A stretch of DNA of 64,000 bases, taken from positions 1,139-65,138 of the forward strand of contig NZ_KV794270.1 in NCBI RefSeq assembly GCF_001808705.1, in the 5' to 3' direction. The stretch's first letter is position 1, and every line of letters begins with the position of its first letter. The notes beneath the pieces were generated by a model. It made no database searches and was not told where the DNA came from. It saw only the letters and a program-made list of their open reading frames with translations. Positions 43,957-53,501 of this stretch are shown piece after piece. Source of the stretch: Streptococcus sp. HMSC074B11. Lineage in GTDB: Bacteria > Bacillota > Bacilli > Lactobacillales > Streptococcaceae. The position numbers and the translations under genes are program-made.

Positions 43957-45120
43957 CTAGCAGCTTCTTTTCAAGTAGGCTTGCCAGATCTTTTGCTGAG
44001 GTTTGGCTAGGGGATAATTGCTAAATTCTTCTGGACGTAACCAAAGGACTTCTCTATCAGCGTATTCCTGCGACTCAGCAACTCGCCCTGCAATTATCTG
44101 GATATGCCATTTACGATGGCTAAAAACATGCTTGACCTCTTCAAAACGTAGATCTTGCCAATCAACTTCTAAATCATAGTCTTGTTCAAAACTCTCCTGT
44201 GGAGATGGTCCAAGCTGTAAAATTGATTCCGCTACTTGACTAAAAAGGTCCAAGTCCTGAGTCTGGTCTGAAAATTCATCAACTTCAATCAAGGGAAAAT
44301 GCCAAAATCCTGCCAAGAGTTTTTCACTCTCATTCTTCTCTAATAGGAACTGCCCCTGACTATTTTGCACCACAAGAGCCTTTAGAAAAATAGGGATTGG
44401 CTTTTTCTTTGGAGCCTTAATGGGATAGCAATCCATGGTCCCATGTTGGTAAGCAGCACTGAACTCCTTAACAGGACTCTCCTCAGGTCTTGGATTAACA
44501 GGAGCCTCAATATCTGAACCTAAATCCATCAAAGCCTGATTGAAATCACCTGGACGATCAGGATCTATTAGAACTTCCATCATCGCTTGAAATATTTTTC
44601 GATTGCTAGGATTTCCAATATCATGATTGACTTCAAACAAACGTGCCAAAACACGCATGACATTGCCATCTACTGCAGGCTGTGGAAGGTTAAAGGCAAT
44701 ACTAGAAATTGCACCAGCTGTATAAGGACCAATCCCTTTTAAGCTCGAAATATCCTCATAAGTTGACGGAAACTTGCCTTCAAATTCACTCATAATCTGC
44801 TGAGCGGCTATTTGCATATTGCGGACACGAGAATAATAGCCAAGTCCTTCCCAGGCTTTTAGTAAGCGTTCCTCAGGGGCATTTGCTAAGCTTTCTACGG
44901 TTGGAAACCATTCTAAAAATCGTTCATAATAGGGAATGACGGTATCAACACGAGTCTGCTGCAACATAATTTCAGATACCCAGATATGATAAGGATTCTT
45001 GCTTCGTCTCCAGGGTAAATCACGCTTGTTTTCGTCATACCAGGCTAATAATTTTTGACGGAAAGAGAAAATCTTGTCCTCTTCCCACATGGTCACACCA
45101 TATTTCTCCAAATCTAACAT
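43957..45120 (-). CDS. mutY: Adenine DNA glycosylase
   Basis: MutY removes adenine mispaired with 8-oxoguanine. The 387 residues contain the helix-hairpin-helix segment LKGIGPYTAGAISSIAF with the catalytic Asp in AVDGNVMRVLARL, and a C-terminal NUDIX-like domain that reads the oxidised base (about 240-387). The usual four cysteines of the iron-sulfur cluster are absent after AALMDLGS-type sequence; here the segment reads QALMDLGSDIEAPVNPRPEE, as in cluster-free MutY enzymes. The ATG at 45120 lies six bases past TGCTATACT without a ribosome binding site. An internal ATG at 45090 is an alternative. Confidence 0.93.
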   Translation of the reverse strand: MLDLEKYGVTMWEEDKIFSFRQKLLAWYDENKRDLPWRRSKNPYHIWVSEIMLQQTRVDTVIPYYERFLEWFPTVESLANAPEERLLKAWEGLGYYSRVRNMQIAAQQIMSEFEGKFPSTYEDISSLKGIGPYTAGAISSIAFNLPQPAVDGNVMRVLARLFEVNHDIGNPSNRKIFQAMMEVLIDPDRPGDFNQALMDLGSDIEAPVNPRPEESPVKEFSAAYQHGTMDCYPIKAPKKKPIPIFLKALVVQNSQGQFLLEKNESEKLLAGFWHFPLIEVDEFSDQTQDLDLFSQVAESILQLGPSPQESFEQDYDLEVDWQDLRFEEVKHVFSHRKWHIQIIAGRVAESQEYADREVLWLRPEEFSNYPLAKPQQKIWQAYLKRSC

Positions 45121-45126
45121 ATTTCT

Positions 45127-45135
45127 AGTATAGCA
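45127..45135 (-). promoter_or_regulatory. Extended -10 promoter of mutY, leaderless geometry
   Basis: TGCTATACT on the minus strand ends six bases before the mutY ATG, the same arrangement as at gtrA. Confidence 0.72.
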
Positions 45136-45258
45136 TAACCTTTTAGGATACTCAAAAAATCAAGATAGGGCTTGTTAAAACACTCTCTTAAACTCTGTTA
45201 GAATACTAGCAATTTAATCTTTCCAAACCAGCTGATTCTATCATTTTCCCTTCTTTTT

Positions 45259-45267
45259 TGATATAAT
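45259..45267 (+). promoter_or_regulatory. Extended -10 promoter of pepX
   Basis: TGATATAAT lies 30 bases ahead of the pepX ATG, with AAAGGAGG between them. Confidence 0.75.
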
Positions 45268-45297
45268 AAATTTAATGATTCTTCAAAGGAGGCATCT

Positions 45298-47577
45298 ATG
45301 CGTTTTAATCAATTCAGTTACTATCCTGTAAGCCAGCAAGAAGCTTTACAGGAATTATCCAACCTTGGGTTCAAGCTTGATCAATCAAATTCTGATAAAG
45401 AACAGTTTGAAGCTTTTGTTAGAACTTATTTTTTCAATTACAAAAATACGGATTATCCCCTCTCAACTTTAGCGGTTGACAAAGAAACTGATCTACTCAC
45501 TTTCTTCAATTCTGATCGTGAATTAACTTCAGAAATTTTCTATACTGTTGCCTTTCAGTTACTTGGTTTCAACTACTTAATAGACTTTGAAGATGGTCTA
45601 GCTTTTCATAAAGAAACGGCATTTCCTATTGTATACGGAGATTTGATTGACAATCTCTATCAACTCCTTAACACGCGCACTAAAAAGGGAAATACCTTGA
45701 TTGATCAGCTAGTTAGTGATGGTCTTATCCCTGAGGACAATGATTACCACTACTTCAATGGAAAGAGTTTGGCTACTTTCTCAACTAACAATGTTATTCG
45801 TGAAGTTGTTTATGTAGAAACTCGTATTGATTCTGATAATGATGGTCTACCTGATTTAGTCAAGGTTAGCATCATCCGTCCGACTTACAATGGCAAAATT
45901 CCAGCAGTCATGACTGCAAGTCCTTACCATCAAGGAACCAATGATAAAGCTAGTGATAAGGCACTTTACAAAATGGAAGCTGAACTAGAAGTCAAAGAAC
46001 CACACGAGATTAGCTTAGAAGAGCCAAGGATTAGTTTTATTGAGCCTGTTGGCCAAGCAGACCTCGTTCTAGAAGCTGAAGAAAAACTCACTCATATCAA
46101 TAGCAGCTACACACTTAACGACTACTTCCTTCCAAGAGGATTTGCAAATATCTACGTATCTGGTCTTGGTACAAAGGATTCTCAAGGTCAGATGACTAAT
46201 GGTGACTACCGACAAGTTGAAGCCTATAAAAATGTCATTGATTGGCTCAATGGCCGTTGTCGCGCCTTTACAGACCATAATCGTAAACGTCAAGTCAAGG
46301 CTGACTGGTCCAATGGTAAGGTAGCAACTACTGGTCTTTCTTATCTAGGAACAATGTCTAATGGTCTTGCTACTACAGGAGTTGATGGTTTAGAGGTCAT
46401 CATTGCTGAAGCCGGTATTTCTTCTTGGTACAACTATTACCGAGAAAATGGTCTGGTAACAAGCCCTGGTGGCTATCCAGGGGAGGACTTCGATTCATTA
46501 GATGAATTAACTTATTCTCGTAATCTCTTAGCTGGTGACTATATTCGTGGAAACGAGGCTCATAAAGATTCTATAGAAGAACTGAAGAAAAATCTAGACC
46601 GTAAAACTGGGGATTATAACCAATTTTGGCATGACAGAAACTACCTCCTTAACGCTTCTAAGGTTAAGGCTGAAGTTGTCTTTACTCACGGTTCACAAGA
46701 CTGGAATGTCAAACCACTACATGTCTATAAAATGTTCAATGCTCTTCCAAGCAATATTAAGAAACATCTCTTTTATCATAACGGTGCCCATGTATATATG
46801 AACAATTGGCAGTCTATTGATTTCCGTGAATCCATGAATGCTCTTTTGACGCAGAAATTATTGGGGCATGAAACTGATTACCGACTTCCAAGAGTCGTTT
46901 GGCAAGATAATACAGCTCCTCAAACATGGATGACATTAGATGATTTCGGAAATCAAACTGACCAAAAAACTTTCACATTAGGTACTGAAGAAGCTGTCAT
47001 TCAAAACCACTATCAAGACTCAGACTTTGAACGTTTTGGAAAAACCTATCAAACCTTTAACAATGAACTCTATCAAGGGAAAGTCAATCAAGTTACGATT
47101 GACCTGCCAGTGACAGAAGAACTTCATCTCAATGGGCGTGTTAAACTAAACCTCCGTCTCAAATCAAGTACAAACAAAGGCTTACTATCTGCCCAACTTC
47201 TCGAACTTGGTCAAAAGAAATACCTACAACCATATCCAGGAGTTTTGGCTGCTCGTACTATTGATAATGGCCGTTACCATATGCTGGAAAACCTTTGCGA
47301 ACTACCATTTAGCCCAAATGCACAGCGTGTTATCACCAAAGGCTATCTCAATCTTCAAAATCGTCATGATTTATTGAAAATTGAAGAAGTCAAGCCAGAT
47401 GAATGGATGGAATTCCAATTTGAACTCCAACCAACAATTTACAAACTAGAAAAAGACGATACAATCCGACTCGTTCTTTATACTACTGACTTTGAGATTA
47501 CTGTACGTGACAATACAGACTATCACTTGACTGTCGACCTTGCACAGTCTAGTCTTGAAATTCCATTCCAAAAGTAG
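45298..47577 (+). CDS. pepX: Xaa-Pro dipeptidyl-peptidase
   Basis: PepX releases X-Pro dipeptides from peptides and helps use proline-rich substrates. The 759 residues fit the streptococcal enzyme, with the serine nucleophile in GLSYLGT (Ser348), Asp near SQDWNVKP and His near HNGAHVYM, the alpha/beta hydrolase triad. There is no signal peptide, so it acts in the cytoplasm. AAAGGAGG precedes the start. The downstream hairpin is shared with the genes on the other strand. Confidence 0.97.
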   Translation: MRFNQFSYYPVSQQEALQELSNLGFKLDQSNSDKEQFEAFVRTYFFNYKNTDYPLSTLAVDKETDLLTFFNSDRELTSEIFYTVAFQLLGFNYLIDFEDGLAFHKETAFPIVYGDLIDNLYQLLNTRTKKGNTLIDQLVSDGLIPEDNDYHYFNGKSLATFSTNNVIREVVYVETRIDSDNDGLPDLVKVSIIRPTYNGKIPAVMTASPYHQGTNDKASDKALYKMEAELEVKEPHEISLEEPRISFIEPVGQADLVLEAEEKLTHINSSYTLNDYFLPRGFANIYVSGLGTKDSQGQMTNGDYRQVEAYKNVIDWLNGRCRAFTDHNRKRQVKADWSNGKVATTGLSYLGTMSNGLATTGVDGLEVIIAEAGISSWYNYYRENGLVTSPGGYPGEDFDSLDELTYSRNLLAGDYIRGNEAHKDSIEELKKNLDRKTGDYNQFWHDRNYLLNASKVKAEVVFTHGSQDWNVKPLHVYKMFNALPSNIKKHLFYHNGAHVYMNNWQSIDFRESMNALLTQKLLGHETDYRLPRVVWQDNTAPQTWMTLDDFGNQTDQKTFTLGTEEAVIQNHYQDSDFERFGKTYQTFNNELYQGKVNQVTIDLPVTEELHLNGRVKLNLRLKSSTNKGLLSAQLLELGQKKYLQPYPGVLAARTIDNGRYHMLENLCELPFSPNAQRVITKGYLNLQNRHDLLKIEEVKPDEWMEFQFELQPTIYKLEKDDTIRLVLYTTDFEITVRDNTDYHLTVDLAQSSLEIPFQK

Positions 47578-47589
47578 TCAGTAAACCAG

Positions 47590-47620
47590 AAAACCCGTGA
47601 TGATAATCATCACGGGTTTA
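47590..47620. terminator. Bidirectional terminator after pepX
   Basis: AAACCCGTGATGAT and ATCATCACGGGTTT form a long stem with almost no loop between convergent genes. Confidence 0.9.
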
Positions 47621-47622
47621 TT

Positions 47623-47787
47623 TTATGATTTGTTATTTTCAGCTTGCTTTTTAGTTCTTGCTAGTCTCAAAGCACGATTTGGATTGAGGCGATTAAACAG
47701 TTCTTCTAACTTCTTCTCATTCCAGACATCTGCTGCAGAAACAAAATTTCCATCAGCATCTCGGAAAGATATCGGTTTATCTCCCAT
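47623..47787 (-). CDS. Small conserved-looking protein downstream of obg
   Basis: This 54-residue frame opens with MGDKPISFRDADGNFVSAAD and ends with RTKKQAENNKS. It is short, basic at the C-terminus and likely cytoplasmic. The case for it is a strong AGGAGATAGCG site that overlaps the obg stop, a frame clean of rare features, and a position between obg and a shared terminator. I recognise no family. It is probably cotranscribed and coupled with obg. Confidence 0.75.
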   Translation of the reverse strand: MGDKPISFRDADGNFVSAADVWNEKKLEELFNRLNPNRALRLARTKKQAENNKS

Positions 47788-47796
47788 CGCTATCTC

Positions 47797-49107
47797 CTAG
47801 TCTACAAATTCAAACTCAAACTTACCGATACGAACTAAATCTCCATCCTTGGCACCACGAGCACGAAGAGCTTCATCAACTCCCATACCACGCAACTGAC
47901 GAGCAAATTTCATAACAGACTCATCGCGGTCAAAGTTAGTCATGTTAAAGAGTTTGATGAGTTTTTCACCTGAAAGTACCCAAGTTGCATCATCATCACG
48001 ACTAATTTCAAATGGTTTTTCTTCTTCATCAAAGCCATAATAAACTTCTTCTTCCATTTCTGACTCATCATAAAGAAGGAATTCTGGGGTCTTATCAAGA
48101 AGTTCTGCCGTTGCATCTAATAAAGGTGCAAGACCTTGCTTGGTCAAACCTGAGATTGGGAAAATCGCTGGTAATTCCTCGAACTCATCAAAGTTAGTTG
48201 CCAATTTTTTCTTGAATTCTTCAAGGTTTTCCTGACTCTCTGGCATATCCATCTTATTAGCAACAATGATTTGGGGACGTTCCATGAGACGAAGATTGTA
48301 AGATTCCAACTCTTTGTTAATAGCTAGATAATCTTCGTAAGGATCGCGACCTTCACTGGCTGACATATCGATGATGTGAAGGATAACGCGAGTACGCTCA
48401 ATATGGCGAAGAAACTGAGTTCCCAAGCCCACGCCTTGACTAGCACCTTCAATCAATCCAGGGAGGTCTGCCACTGCAAAGGACTCACCTGATTGAGTAC
48501 GGACCATACCAAGATTTGGTACAATCGTGGTAAAGTGGTAGGCACCAATTTTAGGTTTTGCAGAGGTAATTACGCTGAGCAAAGTTGATTTTCCAACTGA
48601 AGGGAATCCAACCAAACCAACATCAGCAAGAATTTTAAGTTCTAACTGTAACTCGCGCTCCTGACCAGGTTCTCCATTCTCAGAAATCTCAGGAGCAGGA
48701 TTTTTGGGTGTTGCAAAACGTATATTTCCACGGCCACCTCGACCACCGTGAGCAACGATAAACTCTTGGCCGTGCTCAATCAAGTCAGTGATAACTTTTC
48801 CAGTTTCTGCATCACGTACAGTTGTACCCTGAGGCACTCGAACAATCAAGTCCTCTGCTCCTCTACCATGCATTCCTTTGGTCATCCCTTTTTCACCCGA
48901 TTGGGCTTTGAAATGACGATTGTAACGGAAGTCCATCAGGGTACGTAAACCTTCATCTACAACAAAGACAACGTTACCACCACGGCCTCCATCACCTCCC
49001 CATGGACCGCCATTAGGGACGTATTTTTCACGGCGAAAGGCAACCATCCCATCGCCACCATTTCCAGCCTTGACCTTGATCTTGGCTGTATCTAAAAACA
49101 TACTCAT
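47797..49107 (-). CDS. obg: Obg-family GTPase
   Basis: Obg is a ribosome-linked GTPase needed for 50S assembly and stress control. The 436 residues show the glycine-rich Obg fold ([20 protein letters not shown] at the start), the G domain with P-loop GFPSVGKST, switch [13 protein letters not shown], and the C-terminal OCT domain. The start at 49107 has the usual MSMFLDTAK sequence; the ribosome binding site is weak. It is followed by a small gene whose site overlaps its stop. Confidence 0.97.
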   Translation of the reverse strand: MSMFLDTAKIKVKAGNGGDGMVAFRREKYVPNGGPWGGDGGRGGNVVFVVDEGLRTLMDFRYNRHFKAQSGEKGMTKGMHGRGAEDLIVRVPQGTTVRDAETGKVITDLIEHGQEFIVAHGGRGGRGNIRFATPKNPAPEISENGEPGQERELQLELKILADVGLVGFPSVGKSTLLSVITSAKPKIGAYHFTTIVPNLGMVRTQSGESFAVADLPGLIEGASQGVGLGTQFLRHIERTRVILHIIDMSASEGRDPYEDYLAINKELESYNLRLMERPQIIVANKMDMPESQENLEEFKKKLATNFDEFEELPAIFPISGLTKQGLAPLLDATAELLDKTPEFLLYDESEMEEEVYYGFDEEEKPFEISRDDDATWVLSGEKLIKLFNMTNFDRDESVMKFARQLRGMGVDEALRARGAKDGDLVRIGKFEFEFVD

Positions 49108-49127
49108 ATTCTTTTCTCACTCTAAAA

Positions 49128-49146
49128 AGGGCTGGGAAATCCCAGT
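49128..49146 (-). terminator. Terminator upstream of obg
   Basis: CTGGGA and TCCCAG pair around a three-base loop, followed on the minus strand by CCCTTTTTAG. It should end the cpoA-to-DUF4044 unit. Confidence 0.65.
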
Positions 49147-49182
49147 CACCAACTATTACTACTTGCTAGAAAATCTAGCATT

Positions 49183-49317
49183 TTAAAATCTGCTAAATAC
49201 ACCAATGGCTGTAGCAAAGATACCTGCTAGGGTTACAAATAACATGATTAACACGACAAACATTGTTAGTTTTTCAAAGAAAGTTTTTTTACGTTTCCCA
49301 TTATCACCAAATGCCAT
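49183..49317 (-). CDS. DUF4044-type small membrane protein
   Basis: A 44-residue frame starting MAFGDNGKRKKTFFEK and ending in GVFSRF. After a charged N-terminus it has one hydrophobic helix (MFVVLIMLFVTLAGIFATAIG), so it should be a single-pass membrane protein. AAAGGAG lies six bases before the ATG. Short streptococcal proteins of this layout fall in DUF4044, with no known function. It lies 29 bases below the PspC-domain gene on the same strand. Confidence 0.82.
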   Translation of the reverse strand: MAFGDNGKRKKTFFEKLTMFVVLIMLFVTLAGIFATAIGVFSRF

Positions 49318-49346
49318 TTTTTCTCCTTTACTATAATACTCTAATC

Positions 49347-49538
49347 TTAAAATTCATCTGATACAGGAGCGATTGCCCACAAGATCAAGTAAGCAATAAG
49401 TCCAGCACCATAACAGAAAGCTAGAACTCCCCAAATCACACGTACAATTGTAGGGTCAATATCAAAATAATTAGCTAAACCAGCGCATACACCACCGATT
49501 TTTTGATCTCTACCACTTCTCATAAATTTCTTTTTCAT
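49347..49538 (-). CDS. PspC-domain small membrane protein
   Basis: This 63-residue protein is little more than a PspC domain: RSGRDQKIGGVCAGLANYF, IDPTIVRVIW, then one hydrophobic helix LAFCYGAGLIAYLILWAI. PspC proteins respond to membrane stress in other bacteria, and short forms are common in streptococci with no clear role. The first few lysines make a positive N-terminus. It lies below the two glycolipid synthase genes and may be part of the same transcript. Confidence 0.9.
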   Translation of the reverse strand: MKKKFMRSGRDQKIGGVCAGLANYFDIDPTIVRVIWGVLAFCYGAGLIAYLILWAIAPVSDEF

Positions 49539-49564
49539 TTTTTTATTTCCTTTCTTTGATTCGA

Positions 49565-50881
49565 TTAATCGTTCAAATATTTTCTTAAATGACTCAACTG
49601 TTTTCTAGAAGCTTTCAACATACGTCTTGAACCCTTGACCGGCATAGACACTGCTTGTTGTGGTATATAGAATACTGTCTTTAAAATGCGTTTCGTAACA
49701 GGTTCATCTGCAGTCAATTCTTTTTCAAAATTATTTGAAATAGTAACATCTAGATAGAATTCATGCACTCTCTTAGCAAAATTCTCAGCTGAAATTTCAT
49801 ACAATTTTTCAGCCAAAAGTTTCTCATCCATCTTTGGAGTTGCAATTAAAGCTTCTAAAATAGCCCCTGCTAGATCTCTCTCTTCATAATAAAGCGTTCC
49901 AAACATTTTATGATTGATGAGGTTATCAAGATAGGGATTTCCATGAGCTATTACCGGAGTCTTACTTGCAAGACTTTCAAGATAGGTCAAGCCTTGAGTT
50001 TCACTAGTTGAAGCTGAGATAAAGAAGTCAGCAGCCTTATAGTAAAGTGCGGTCTCACTTGGAGCAATCATACCAGTAAAGATAACAGAATCTTGAATCC
50101 GTAAATCTGATGCTTGCTCCTTGAGATTTTCCAGATAAGGACCATCTCCAGCTACGACTAATTTAACATTTTGCTCTTCTTTTAGAACATCTGGAAATGC
50201 TGCCAGAACGGCTTGAATATTCTTCTCGTAAGAGACACGTGAAAGGCTAAGAAGCATCTTTTCATCTTCCTTAATACCTAGTTTAACCCGTAAGTCGGCG
50301 ATATGTTTTGGTCCAATCTCAGGTCGTTCAAACTTGGCTAGCTCAATCCCTGTAGGAATCACTCGTTTTTCTACTTTGACCTTATAATCTGATAGAAGGT
50401 CTCGCACAATCTCACTTGGACAGATCACTCCATCAACATCATGAAGGAAGCCTCTCACAAGATACTTGACCATACCTGGACGAATCAACATCCCTTTAGC
50501 GATATAGTGAACATAATCTTCGTACTGGGTATGATAGGTATGAATGACTGGAATTTTCAATTCACGCGCTATCCAAATCCCTAATAAACCAAGAGAAAAC
50601 TCAGTCTGCGTATGAATAATATCCAGCTTGTATTGCTTTGCTATCTCAAGAGCTTTTGTAAATCCACGATAGGCGAAACGACGATCCTTAAAGGCAAAGA
50701 AAGGAACACTAGGGATACGGATAATCTGCCAGTCTTCATAACGATTAACGTCCTTGTCTGTTGTTGTAAAGATAAAGACGGCATGTCCTTGCTTTTCAAG
50801 TTCTGTTTTTAAGGTTCGAATACTGGTCGCAACACCCGAGACCTGCGGGAAATAAGTATCTGTAAATAATCCAATTCGCAT
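49565..50881 (-). CDS. GT4 glycosyltransferase, probable monoglucosyldiacylglycerol synthase
   Basis: This 438-residue enzyme has a GT-B fold with MRIGLFTDTYFPQVSGVATS at the start, the donor-binding SYEKNIQAVLAAF region, and the EX7E-type motif SASTSETQGLTYLES. In pneumococci the gene next to cpoA makes glucosyl-diacylglycerol, the substrate of CpoA and lipid anchor of lipoteichoic acid. The position eight bases below cpoA supports this role. It should act on the inner face of the membrane. The assignment rests on the neighbour and the family. Confidence 0.87.
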   Translation of the reverse strand: MRIGLFTDTYFPQVSGVATSIRTLKTELEKQGHAVFIFTTTDKDVNRYEDWQIIRIPSVPFFAFKDRRFAYRGFTKALEIAKQYKLDIIHTQTEFSLGLLGIWIARELKIPVIHTYHTQYEDYVHYIAKGMLIRPGMVKYLVRGFLHDVDGVICPSEIVRDLLSDYKVKVEKRVIPTGIELAKFERPEIGPKHIADLRVKLGIKEDEKMLLSLSRVSYEKNIQAVLAAFPDVLKEEQNVKLVVAGDGPYLENLKEQASDLRIQDSVIFTGMIAPSETALYYKAADFFISASTSETQGLTYLESLASKTPVIAHGNPYLDNLINHKMFGTLYYEERDLAGAILEALIATPKMDEKLLAEKLYEISAENFAKRVHEFYLDVTISNNFEKELTADEPVTKRILKTVFYIPQQAVSMPVKGSRRMLKASRKQLSHLRKYLND

Positions 50882-50889
50882 ATACTACC

Positions 50890-51933
50890 TCATTTTTTTC
50901 CTAAAGCTGCTTGCTCCCGATAGAATTTTAGCCAGATTTCAAGAAGATGCTCTTCTGAATATTCTCTTGAAATGGCCTTAGCCTTTTCTTTTAATTCTTT
51001 TAGTGTTTCTGGATGCTCTCGATATTCCAAGATAGCCTCTTTCATCTCTTCTACATCACTTGTTGGTCTGTAATTTCCTTCAAGAATGACCTTGTAAAGA
51101 TCTAGATCACGAAGCATAATGGGTGCTTCACAACTCGCAGCTTCTAAAATAGTCATTGGAAAGAGCTCGTTATAACTTGGAAGCAAGAAAAGATCAGCCA
51201 AGGCATAGAGTTCTCTCATCCGTTCTGGATCTACAATCCCTGGGAAAATTAGATTTTCAGGAGGATTATCCATAATCTTTTTATAGCGCTCATAACCATC
51301 GGTTATTCCCCCAAAAGAGAAGCCACCAGCCCAAATAAAAGTGATATCCGGTAATTCCTCAGCTAGAGTGATAAAGTCATCTATTCCTTTACGCTTCTGA
51401 ACCTGACCTGCACCAACGACTACAAACTGATTCTCATCAATTCCCATATCTTTACGAAGTTGTTCAACTTGCTCTATAGGAAGCGGATGCCATTTTTCTT
51501 TGTTGACAAAGTTAGGAATATAGGTCACTTTTTCACGTGGAATTCCAGCAGCCACCAAATCTTCAATGAAGGTAGGATTGACCACAACCAGATGCTCCAT
51601 ACGGTCATAAAAAGAAAATACATAGCGTTTGACAATCCCCTTTAAGAAGAATGGAATCTTCAAACTACCTTCCAAGGTATCAGGTAAGAAGTGAACATAG
51701 CCAATCTTACGCCCAGAACGTTTTTTCTGAAAGGTCGAGAGATAATAAGGAAAATCAATCGTATGAAAATGAGTAACATCCGCTTCGATTGGAAGATTTT
51801 CTGTTACGATCAGTTGGTCTTTCGCATCTCGTTTTAAAAGCTGTACCAGTTCACGGTAAGCACCAGACACACCTTGGCCCGCCACTTTTTCACTTGAACT
51901 TAGCATATTGATGCGCAATTTCTCTTTTTCCAT
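50890..51933 (-). CDS. cpoA: Galactosyl-glucosyl-diacylglycerol synthase CpoA
   Basis: CpoA adds galactose to glucosyl-diacylglycerol; pneumococcal cpoA mutations alter glycolipids and penicillin response. The 347 residues show the GT4 fold with VVGAGQVQKRKGIDDFI and the late motif PSYNELFPMTILEAASC. I chose ATG 51933 (MEKEKLRINML), because the upstream in-frame ATG overlaps the -10 box. There is no Shine-Dalgarno and the ATG is seven bases from the -10, so the mRNA may be leaderless. Confidence 0.93.
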   Translation of the reverse strand: MEKEKLRINMLSSSEKVAGQGVSGAYRELVQLLKRDAKDQLIVTENLPIEADVTHFHTIDFPYYLSTFQKKRSGRKIGYVHFLPDTLEGSLKIPFFLKGIVKRYVFSFYDRMEHLVVVNPTFIEDLVAAGIPREKVTYIPNFVNKEKWHPLPIEQVEQLRKDMGIDENQFVVVGAGQVQKRKGIDDFITLAEELPDITFIWAGGFSFGGITDGYERYKKIMDNPPENLIFPGIVDPERMRELYALADLFLLPSYNELFPMTILEAASCEAPIMLRDLDLYKVILEGNYRPTSDVEEMKEAILEYREHPETLKELKEKAKAISREYSEEHLLEIWLKFYREQAALGKK

Positions 51934-51940
51934 AGTAACC

Positions 51941-51949
51941 ATTATACCA
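51941..51949 (-). promoter_or_regulatory. Extended -10 promoter of cpoA, leaderless geometry
   Basis: TGGTATAAT on the minus strand ends seven bases before the cpoA ATG. No strong -35 box is visible. Confidence 0.7.
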
Positions 51950-51975
51950 TTTTCTTCAAATAAAATCAGCAAATA

Positions 51976-52033
51976 AAAAGAGAGATAGCATAAAAGCTGG
52001 GAATTTCCTGGCGTCTACACTATTTCTCTTTTT
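51976..52033 (-). terminator. Terminator of the dnaG-rpoD-DUF59 operon
   Basis: AAAAAGAGAAATAG and CTATCTCTCTTTTT form a long stem around a 30-base loop that holds a second small hairpin. Confidence 0.75.
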
Positions 52034-52042
52034 ATAATTTAC

Positions 52043-52372
52043 TCACTTGATGCCTAAAGCGATACGAGCGTAACGGCTCATTTTCTCAACTGTCCAAGCT
52101 GGATACCAAACTAATTTGACTTCAACGTTAGTAACCTCTGGAACATCCGTCATAGCATCATAGATTTGGTCGGTTAAAAGATCTGCCAAGGGACAACCCA
52201 TGGTTGTCAAGGTCATATCAATTTCAGTCTCACCTGTATCGCCATCAAAACGAATCTCATAGATCAAACCTAGATTGACGATATCAATCCCCAACTCTGG
52301 GTCAATCACTTCTTCTAGTGCTGTCAAAATACGTGTTTTGATATTTTCAATCTGTTCTTCTGTGTAAGCCAT
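52043..52372 (-). CDS. DUF59/MIP18-family iron-sulfur cluster assembly protein
   Basis: This 109-residue protein belongs to the SufT/MIP18 (DUF59) family, linked to iron-sulfur cluster assembly. It shows EEVIDPELGIDIVNLGLIY near residue 20 and the motif TTMGCPLADLL with the conserved cysteine. I chose ATG 52372 (MAYTEEQIEN) with GGGAG seven bases upstream, rather than the GTG two codons earlier. It is the last gene of the dnaG-rpoD operon, as in pneumococci. Confidence 0.93.
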   Translation of the reverse strand: MAYTEEQIENIKTRILTALEEVIDPELGIDIVNLGLIYEIRFDGDTGETEIDMTLTTMGCPLADLLTDQIYDAMTDVPEVTNVEVKLVWYPAWTVEKMSRYARIALGIK

Positions 52373-52389
52373 CTTCACTCTCCCTTAAC

Positions 52390-53499
52390 TTAATCTTCAA
52401 TGAAATCACGAAGTGGTTTGCTTCGACTAGGCTGGCGAAGTTTTCTCAAAGCTTTGGCCTCAATCTGACGGATACGTTCACGCGTTACGTTAAAGACTTT
52501 ACCAACATCCTCCAAGGTACGCATTTTCCCATCATCAAGACCAAAACGGAGACGCAAGACATTCTCTTCACGGTCAGTCAATGTGTCTAACACTTCATCC
52601 AACTGCTCACGCAAAACAATACGAGTTGTATAGTCCACTGGATTTTCAATCACTTCATCCTCGATAAAATCACCAAGGTGGCTGTCATCCTCTTCACCAA
52701 TTGGTGTTTCAAGAGAAACCGGCTCTTGGGCAATCTTGAGGATTTCACGAACCTTGTCAGGTGTCATATCCATGCGTTCAGCGATTTGTTCAGGAGTTGG
52801 ATCTTGTCCCAGCTCTTGAAGAAGATTACGTTGTTCACGAACAAGCTTGTTAATGGTTTCCACCATGTGAACTGGGATACGGATGGTACGAGCTTGGTCA
52901 GCAATGGCACGAGTAATAGCCTGACGAATCCACCAAGTCGCATAAGTTGAGAATTTGAACCCTTTAGAGTAGTCAAATTTATCAACGGCCTTCATCAAGC
53001 CCATGTTTCCTTCTTGGATCAAGTCAAGGAACTGCATTCCACGTCCAACATAACGTTTAGCAATAGATACTACCAAACGAAGGTTAGCTTCTGCAAGGCG
53101 TTGTTTAGCTTCGATATCACCTGCTTCAACAGCAAGGGCCAACTCTTTTTCCTCTTCATTTGTAAGCAGAGGCACAACTCCGATTTCTTTCAAATACATA
53201 CGGACAGGGTCATTGACCTTAGCAGAGGTTGAACCAATCAAATCTTCATCAGTCAACTCTGGTTCTTCCTCAGTGCTCAAAACACGCGCACTTGGATTTC
53301 CTTCGTTGTCCGTAATTGAGATACCAGCATCTTGAATGCGTTGCAAAAGATTCTCAATACCTTCCACATCTAAAGTGAAGGGAATTACGAGGGCGTTATT
53401 GATTTCATCATCAGTTGCTGTACCAGTTTTTTTATGATTGCGAATAAATTCCGCTACTTGGACGTCAAAGGTTGTTACTTCTTTTTGTTTTGTTGCCAT
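52390..53499 (-). CDS. rpoD: Primary sigma factor SigA (RpoD)
   Basis: SigA directs RNA polymerase to housekeeping promoters. The 369 residues hold sigma region 1.1 in reduced form, region 1.2, region 2 ([19 protein letters not shown], then [11 protein letters not shown]), region 3, and region 4 with the helix-turn-helix [29 protein letters not shown] precedes the ATG, and dnaG ends two bases upstream. Order dnaG-rpoD is the classic macromolecular synthesis operon. Confidence 0.98.
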   Translation of the reverse strand: MATKQKEVTTFDVQVAEFIRNHKKTGTATDDEINNALVIPFTLDVEGIENLLQRIQDAGISITDNEGNPSARVLSTEEEPELTDEDLIGSTSAKVNDPVRMYLKEIGVVPLLTNEEEKELALAVEAGDIEAKQRLAEANLRLVVSIAKRYVGRGMQFLDLIQEGNMGLMKAVDKFDYSKGFKFSTYATWWIRQAITRAIADQARTIRIPVHMVETINKLVREQRNLLQELGQDPTPEQIAERMDMTPDKVREILKIAQEPVSLETPIGEEDDSHLGDFIEDEVIENPVDYTTRIVLREQLDEVLDTLTDREENVLRLRFGLDDGKMRTLEDVGKVFNVTRERIRQIEAKALRKLRQPSRSKPLRDFIED

Positions 53500-53501
53500 T
53501 C

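Noticed and set aside
43957-45120. mutY as a pseudogene lacking its iron-sulfur cluster
   Set aside because: The cluster cysteines are missing, but cluster-free MutY proteins occur naturally in related bacteria and all other motifs and length are intact.
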